64,000 bases of DNA from Saccharina japonica (Eukaryota > Sar > Phaeophyceae > Laminariales > Laminariaceae). The stretch lies in the NCBI GenBank assembly GCA_008828725.1, contig MEHQ01000660.1:213532-277531 (forward strand), read 5' to 3'. The position numbers were made by a program, and so were the translations under genes. How positions within the stretch are numbered: the stretch's first letter is position 1; the number at the start of each line of letters is the position of its first letter. Of the stretch, positions 61,040 through 64,000 are shown one piece after another. Below the pieces are notes generated by a model. The model saw only the letters and a list, made by a program, of their open reading frames with translations. It made no database searches and was not told the DNA's origin.

Positions 61040-64000
61040 ATATGAATATCCGAGGAGAATCGACGAGCAGTGGGAATGCTGTACCCTATGTGCGATTAAA
61101 AAAAAATGAAGGCACCTACCGGGGGGGGAAGGGATGAAACTTGTGACCACGGCTTGTCCAGAAAAAGCTGGAAAGTAAAAGTGATGATTAAAAAACAAAT
61201 AATGCATTAGCCCTTGGTGACCCAGCGGAAAGAACGGGCGCTAACGCCGAGCTCGGCGGGTCGAGAGGCTCTCCCTCCCACGGATGGTTCGCTCTCTCCC
61301 CGGTAAGGGAGCGGATCCGAGGGAAAGCAGGGGTTCACGACACCTTCGCAGGCCTTTCCCACCCGGGGTCGCGCCTGCTCTAAATTCAAGACAATAGTTC
61401 CACAATAAATTAAATATATAAGCATCCACACTAATTTCCAAGATCAATATATACACACTATTTTCAACATATTTTGCTATAGACTATCATCAAGATGTTT
61501 TTTCAAAGAGTCGAAACAAGTGAATAACAAATGGATCCCCAAAACTCGAGTCAAAACCGACAAAAAAAAAAAAACTGAGCGGTAGCCGCTCCTACACACT
61601 AAAAAGTTCCGAATAAAAAAACGAAAAAAACAAACGAAAATGGGGATCCCAGTGATATATATGTCTGCTTCGGTATTTGCCCCGCGGAACTCTGCGAGGG
61701 CTCTACCGGCCGGCACTTGACCCCCCACAACCGCATGGCACAGCGCGAGTATGCACCAAGGCATCAATTCGCTGCTGTACGTACTGCTGTACTGCTTGCT
61801 GTACCATATGGTACGTGGGTTGGTTGGAGGGTAGATTAGTTAGCCGTGGTTGGGTGGGTGGGCGTGGGTGAGCGGTGGGTGTTCGGGTTTCGTATATAAG
61901 TAGGATTGTGATTTTTTTGCCCGGCGGCGCGTTTTCGCGCCCGGCCCTCGCGGCCGATCTCGCCGTCGCTCGGGTCGACAGCCGGGGGATCGACCAGGTA
62001 GCGCGCCCCCCGGGCCTCGCCCTCGCCCGGGGCCCGTGGCCCGCGCGGGGCGCTCGCGAAGCCGAAAAAATAGAGTCGGTTTTACGGGGTACCCCGTCCC
62101 ACTCGGTCGAGCCGAGCAGGGCAACGTGAAACCCGGTCTCGGCGGCAGATTTTGATAGGTGATTTTGCCGCGTCGGCATCAACACAAAGGAGGGCACACC
62201 GACGTGCACATCGAGCGGCATCGAACATCTATCTGCACGCATGCAGCAACAGCAGCGACGCGGCATCGAACATATATCTGCACGCATGCAGCAACAGCAG
62301 CGACGCGACAGCATCCCTGACGTTGCGCAGGCGTATGGTTATGACAGGGGGCCACGAGCATGCTGCTGCATCAGGTGTGCGTACTACGAAACGAGCGGTC
62401 TCACCGCACCGAGTTTTTTTCCGTACCAATTTGTCCGAAAATGTATGAAACGTTTCGTATTTGTTTTCAGATCCAAACGTTCGTAATATTTCCGAGCATA
62501 TTGGCAAGTGTACAGTAGTACGTCGCAGGTACCAGGTATACCTGGTCCGTATCATGCGTCCTCTGCAACAGATACAACCACAGCAGCAGCAGTGCCATGC
62601 TCGTAGTGGTGTTATGCTACCGAGTGGTGCTGCTTCTTGCTCTCGCTCTGCTGTAGTGCGGCGGTATGGTCTGTTAGGTGGGGCATCGTGGTGCTGCTGA
62701 ACATAATGATCGCGCTTGAACAAAAAGAACGCATGTGAACGAGCTCACCTCATGGAGTCTGTTATAACTTGTCCGGAAATGTAAGCACCGTTTGGTGTAT
62801 GTGTCAATATCCAGACAGTCGTAGCATTGCCAGCCAGGTTGGTACGTATCAACGTATATACCAGGTAAAAGGTGTGCACTGCAGTACGTCCTCGATGAGT
62901 ACGATATATCATACGTACCAGGCATGAAACAACAGCTAGCAGCCGCAATACGATACTCAAAGTGAGTACTACTACTACTGCAGAGTGCTGCTGCTTCTTT
63001 CCGCTGCTTGCGGCCTGTAGTACTCTTACTCCTCCTCCTGTTGTGCGATCGATCGAAGGTTTGATCCCCACTTACGTACTGCTGTACTGCTGCAGCACAT
63101 GGTGTGTGGGTGAGTTGGTGAGTGGGTGTTTGGGTGGGTGGGTTCGTACGTGGTTGAGTGCTGTCGTATGTCGTGTCTGCTCTGTCCCTGGTTTGTTTTC
63201 TACGTATTACCTTTGCCCGCCAGTACGATACAACAGCACTGCTCCCCACCTACAGTACGTACTACTGTATTGCTGTACTGTTAGAGCACGTGATGTGTGG
63301 GTGGGTGGATGCTCTGGTGGGTGGGTTGGTACGCGGTTGAGTCCTGTCATGTCTGTGGACGGGGACTACTGCTGTGCTGCCCCCACTTTTTTCCCTACTT
63401 TTGTTAGGCCGCTATGATACAAGGGCTACGCATAGATGCCGGCGACCGGATAGGATATTTTTCGTAGTGGAACAACCTCTTGCACCTATAGTACGTACCC
63501 ATCTGCCCCAACATACGTACTGCTATTTGTTTTCGTCCGCTATATACCGGCCCCGCTCTGGCATACCACAATGATGCATTTTTATATGATGTACGAATAC
63601 ACCACAAGAGCCTTGTGTTTATTTCGCTTGGACGGCGGGAAATGTACGCTATACCACGACGAGTAGTATTTAAGTAGCTTCAGCTGCTACTCGTAGCTGT
63701 ACCGCTTTGCTGTGCGCTGAATGAAGCAGAAGTGTGCTGCTGCTACTGCTGAACGTTAGCTGCCGTGTCGCAGCAGTAGTTGGTGGTGCTGCTGCTTGCT
63801 GTAGGTACGTAGATACTATCATTAGTACCTCCGCTTGTGTTGCTGTTACTTGCTACACTGCCCGCTGCTACTGCTTTGTACTGCTTGCTGTACTCCTTGC
63901 TGCTACTGTATACTAGGTACTGTATTTACTGGACGAAATGCGATTATATTTTTTCTGGCGTTTGCTGTTCGTATACGAGAACGACATACTGCTCGCTGTG
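61040..64000. other. Right-end repeat-rich region without a recognised gene
   Basis: Contains a GC-rich block (61,915-62,135) and GTGGGTGGGTTGG stretches with CTGCTGTACTGC lead-ins at about 61,770, 63,080 and 63,250 that look like diverged copies of one sequence. Many TACTGCTGTACTGC tracts are present. Open frames occur on both strands, but none shows a family signature with splice sites. Confidence 0.5.
62216..62305. repeat. 45-base tandem duplication
   Basis: Two copies of CGGCATCGAACAT.TATCTG...GCAGCGACG differ at one base. Confidence 0.9.

Overview
The window looks like nuclear DNA of an intron-rich eukaryotic alga. A brown alga or related stramenopile is my best guess, but the clade is an inference. 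The support is: short exons (38 to 353 bases) with GT..AG borders that keep reading phase across long introns; a receptor-for-egg-jelly (REJ) and GPS protein of the kind abundant in algae; TTAGGG-type interstitial repeats; tRNA-derived SINEs; small inverted-repeat elements; and many simple and palindromic repeat arrays. No bacterial operon, rRNA gene or CRISPR array is seen. Most long single-frame ORFs here are shadows or run through repeats. The real coding signal is in short exons, many without an ATG.

Minus strand, about 43.75 kb down to 6.93 kb: one giant split gene of about 47 exons and roughly 2,250-2,340 residues. In order it encodes (1) an N-terminal beta-propeller of the lactonase-like type, (2) a Pro/Thr/Ser linker, (3) a long REJ region, (4) a GAIN/GPS self-cleavage motif, and (5) a polycystin-like membrane region of about eight or more helices with an internal calmodulin-binding IQ motif and a basic tail. 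Nearly every neighbouring exon pair agrees in phase, which is the main evidence for the model. Two places do not fit: an acceptor near 20,470 and one extra base near 11,305.

Minus strand, about 5.4 kb to the left edge: the 5' part of a head-to-tail paralogue. Four of its exons match exons of the big gene 35-38 kb away, and the duplicated block reaches about 6.8 kb (mate about 45.9 kb). The copy near 5.3 kb has a stop codon where its mate reads on.

Plus strand, about 51.8-60.3 kb: exons of a chromatin-reader-like gene, with Ser/Ala-rich segments, a PHD-type zinc finger (57.8 kb) and a bromodomain split over two exons (59.2 and 60.1 kb) that carries an 8-residue internal duplication.

Repeats fill much of the rest. 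Nine arrays share one design, short palindromic cores (CCCATGGG, CCATGG, GGAAGCTTCC, CCCACGGG types) about every 10-13 bases. A ~215-base satellite occurs as two arrays in opposite orientation (40.8-42.2 and 48.5-50.1 kb). There are four SINE copies, one inside the satellite, two small inverted-repeat families, a long foldback element at 39.1-39.8 kb, microsatellites, and a GC-rich island near 62 kb.
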